Shown in pieces: positions 5,370 through 6,059 of a DNA stretch of 6,059 bases (positions are counted from its first letter, which is position 1; each line of letters opens with the position of its first letter). Below the pieces are notes generated by a model that had not been told where the DNA came from, ran no database searches, and saw nothing but the letters and a program-made list of their open reading frames with translations. The DNA comes from Robiginitomaculum sp. Its GTDB lineage: Bacteria; Pseudomonadota; Alphaproteobacteria; Caulobacterales; Maricaulaceae. The DNA lies in contig JALWUB010000240.1 in assembly GCA_026993275.1 (NCBI GenBank), forward strand, positions 1 to 6,059, given 5' to 3'. A program made the position numbers and the translations under genes.

Positions 5370-6059
5370 TCAGTCGCCGCCGCCCATGCCGCCGCCACAG
5401 CCGCACATATGGCCATGGCCGCGCGTACGGTGGCGGAAGCGCAGCAGGGGTGCTCTGGAGAGCACGCTGGCATGGCCGCCGGTGATGAAGGTGGCGCCGC
5501 CCCCGTAAAAACTGGCAACCGGGCCGCCGACACCGCCGGTCAGACTGTTGAAAAATCCGGCATTGCTGATGTTCACGCTGGCGCTGGCCGTGGCATTGGC
5601 CGTTGCGCTGGCTGAGGCGCTGCTGTGTGATGTGGTGTGTGCGGTGGAATGGCCGTGCTGGGCCGGGGCCGGGCGGCCAGCCGGGCAGGGAATGGGGGTG
5701 GTGCGGCCGCGGGCATCACGCCTGAAGCATCTGCTGGCAGACATGCCGGCACAATCATGCGCACAGGGCGCTGGCGGCAGCACTGGCGCACAACGCCGGG
5801 TGCCGGGCTCATGCCTGCGGGCTTCGCATGCCGTGCCATAGCCTGCATGAAGCGGCACATAGACATCATAGCCGCCCCGGTAACCGCCCCGGCGGCTTCT
5901 GCCATAGCGCCCACGGGTCACCACCACCGGCCCGGCGCCATAAAGGTCGCCTTCCTCAACAACCGGGGCGGTGCTGTAATAGTCATAGCCATCATGCGTC
6001 TCCGCCGGGGTGCTGGCAGCAGACGTGGTATAGCTGTGTGCTTCGGCTTCGGCCTGGGC
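5370..6059 (-). CDS. Unrecognised low-complexity protein with Ala/Ser/Thr/Asn tract and Gly/His/Cys tail (5' end outside window)
   Basis: I do not recognise this protein. The - strand frame is open from the right edge to a TGA at 5372-5370, giving 229 visible residues. An internal GTG at 5927 could start a shorter form, but the same frame continues upstream with normal GC-rich codons and no stop, so the gene probably begins outside the window. In visible numbering: residues 1-44 are Ala/Glu/Thr/Tyr-rich. Residues 45-75 are rich in Gly, Arg and Tyr (RRGGYRGGYDVYVP). Residues 78-125 hold six Cys. A Ser/Ala/Thr/Asn tract follows at 145-161. Residues 165-205 are Gly/Phe-rich, including FYGGGATFITGGHASVLS. 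The tail is His/Cys/Gly-rich and ends HGHMCGCGGGMGGGD. No membrane segment is visible. The composition suggests a secreted or surface-exposed, largely unfolded or beta-repeat protein, possibly binding metal through the His/Cys tail, but this is inference. Codon use in this frame is orderly throughout, so it is likely a real gene. Confidence 0.65.
   Translation of the reverse strand, partial: AQAEAEAHSYTTSAASTPAETHDGYDYYSTAPVVEEGDLYGAGPVVVTRGRYGRSRRGGYRGGYDVYVPLHAGYGTACEARRHEPGTRRCAPVLPPAPCAHDCAGMSASRCFRRDARGRTTPIPCPAGRPAPAQHGHSTAHTTSHSSASASATANATASASVNISNAGFFNSLTGGVGGPVASFYGGGATFITGGHASVLSRAPLLRFRHRTRGHGHMCGCGGGMGGGD
5580..5624 (-). repeat. In-gene low-complexity repeat encoding alternating Ala-Ser/Thr/Asn
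   Basis: About 15 codons alternate GCC/GCA (Ala) with AGC, ACG, AAT or TCA, giving SASASATANATASAS. The 6-base period (GCC plus a small polar codon) is imperfect, so the repeat is old or maintained at protein level. On the + strand it reads as a Leu/Ala/Val run that imitates a signal peptide. Confidence 0.6.

Noticed and set aside
5304..5615. + strand frame starting MRTKQDRNVIAIRRFSEKRG just after a TATAAT (5300-5305)
   Set aside because: The TATAAT overlaps the ATG and has no -35 box at the right distance, and there is no ribosome binding site. After about 20 codons the frame is the shadow of the low-complexity gene.
5548..5841. + strand frame beginning MKNPALLMFTLALAVALAVALAEALL, which looks like a signal peptide or membrane helix
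   Set aside because: The hydrophobic run is the complement of the Ala/Ser/Thr repeat in the - strand gene. Downstream of it there is no domain and no good ribosome binding site.
1..6059. CRISPR array, insertion sequence, tRNA or defence system
   Set aside because: No spaced direct repeats, transposase, terminal repeats, cloverleaf or defence protein domains are visible. The nuclease is an ordinary exported SNase protein.

Overview
The window is GC-rich DNA with tightly packed genes. It looks like an alphaproteobacterial chromosome, possibly of the Hyphomonas/Maricaulis/Caulobacter type. That placement rests on codon use and the style of the proteins, not on a marker gene. No mobile element, CRISPR array, rRNA or tRNA is visible.

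Left two thirds (about 1-4730, + strand): three genes joined by two 4-base ATGA stop/start overlaps, each junction with a strong ribosome binding site. They encode one cytoplasmic redox enzyme. The first protein is a GltD-like FAD/NAD(P) oxidoreductase carrying a C-terminal two-cluster ferredoxin domain. The second is a fused gamma-alpha subunit of a 2-oxoacid:acceptor oxidoreductase (KorA type). The third is its thiamine diphosphate and [4Fe-4S]-binding beta subunit (KorB type). The expected electron path is 2-oxoacid + CoA -> thiamine diphosphate -> beta cluster -> ferredoxin domain of the first protein -> FAD -> NAD(P)+. The first protein would thus replace both the separate ferredoxin (delta) subunit and a free ferredoxin. 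The sequence does not settle the 2-oxoacid used; 2-oxoglutarate is a reasonable first guess. The reading frame of the first gene is open to the left edge, so its true start may lie outside the window.

Right third (about 4746-6059, - strand): a small secreted staphylococcal-nuclease-type nuclease converges on the operon with only 15 bases between stop codons. Upstream of it is a 183-base intergenic stretch with an AT-rich pocket. This holds a candidate sigma-70 promoter whose -10 box sits inside an 18-bp near-palindrome, plus two hairpins. Beyond it is the C-terminal part of an unrecognised low-complexity protein (Ala/Ser/Thr/Asn tract, then a Gly/His/Cys tail) whose 5' end is outside the window.

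Nothing here is clearly a new system. The points most worth following are the self-contained three-subunit NAD(P)-linked oxoacid oxidoreductase, the palindrome over the nuclease promoter, and the unrecognised repeat protein.
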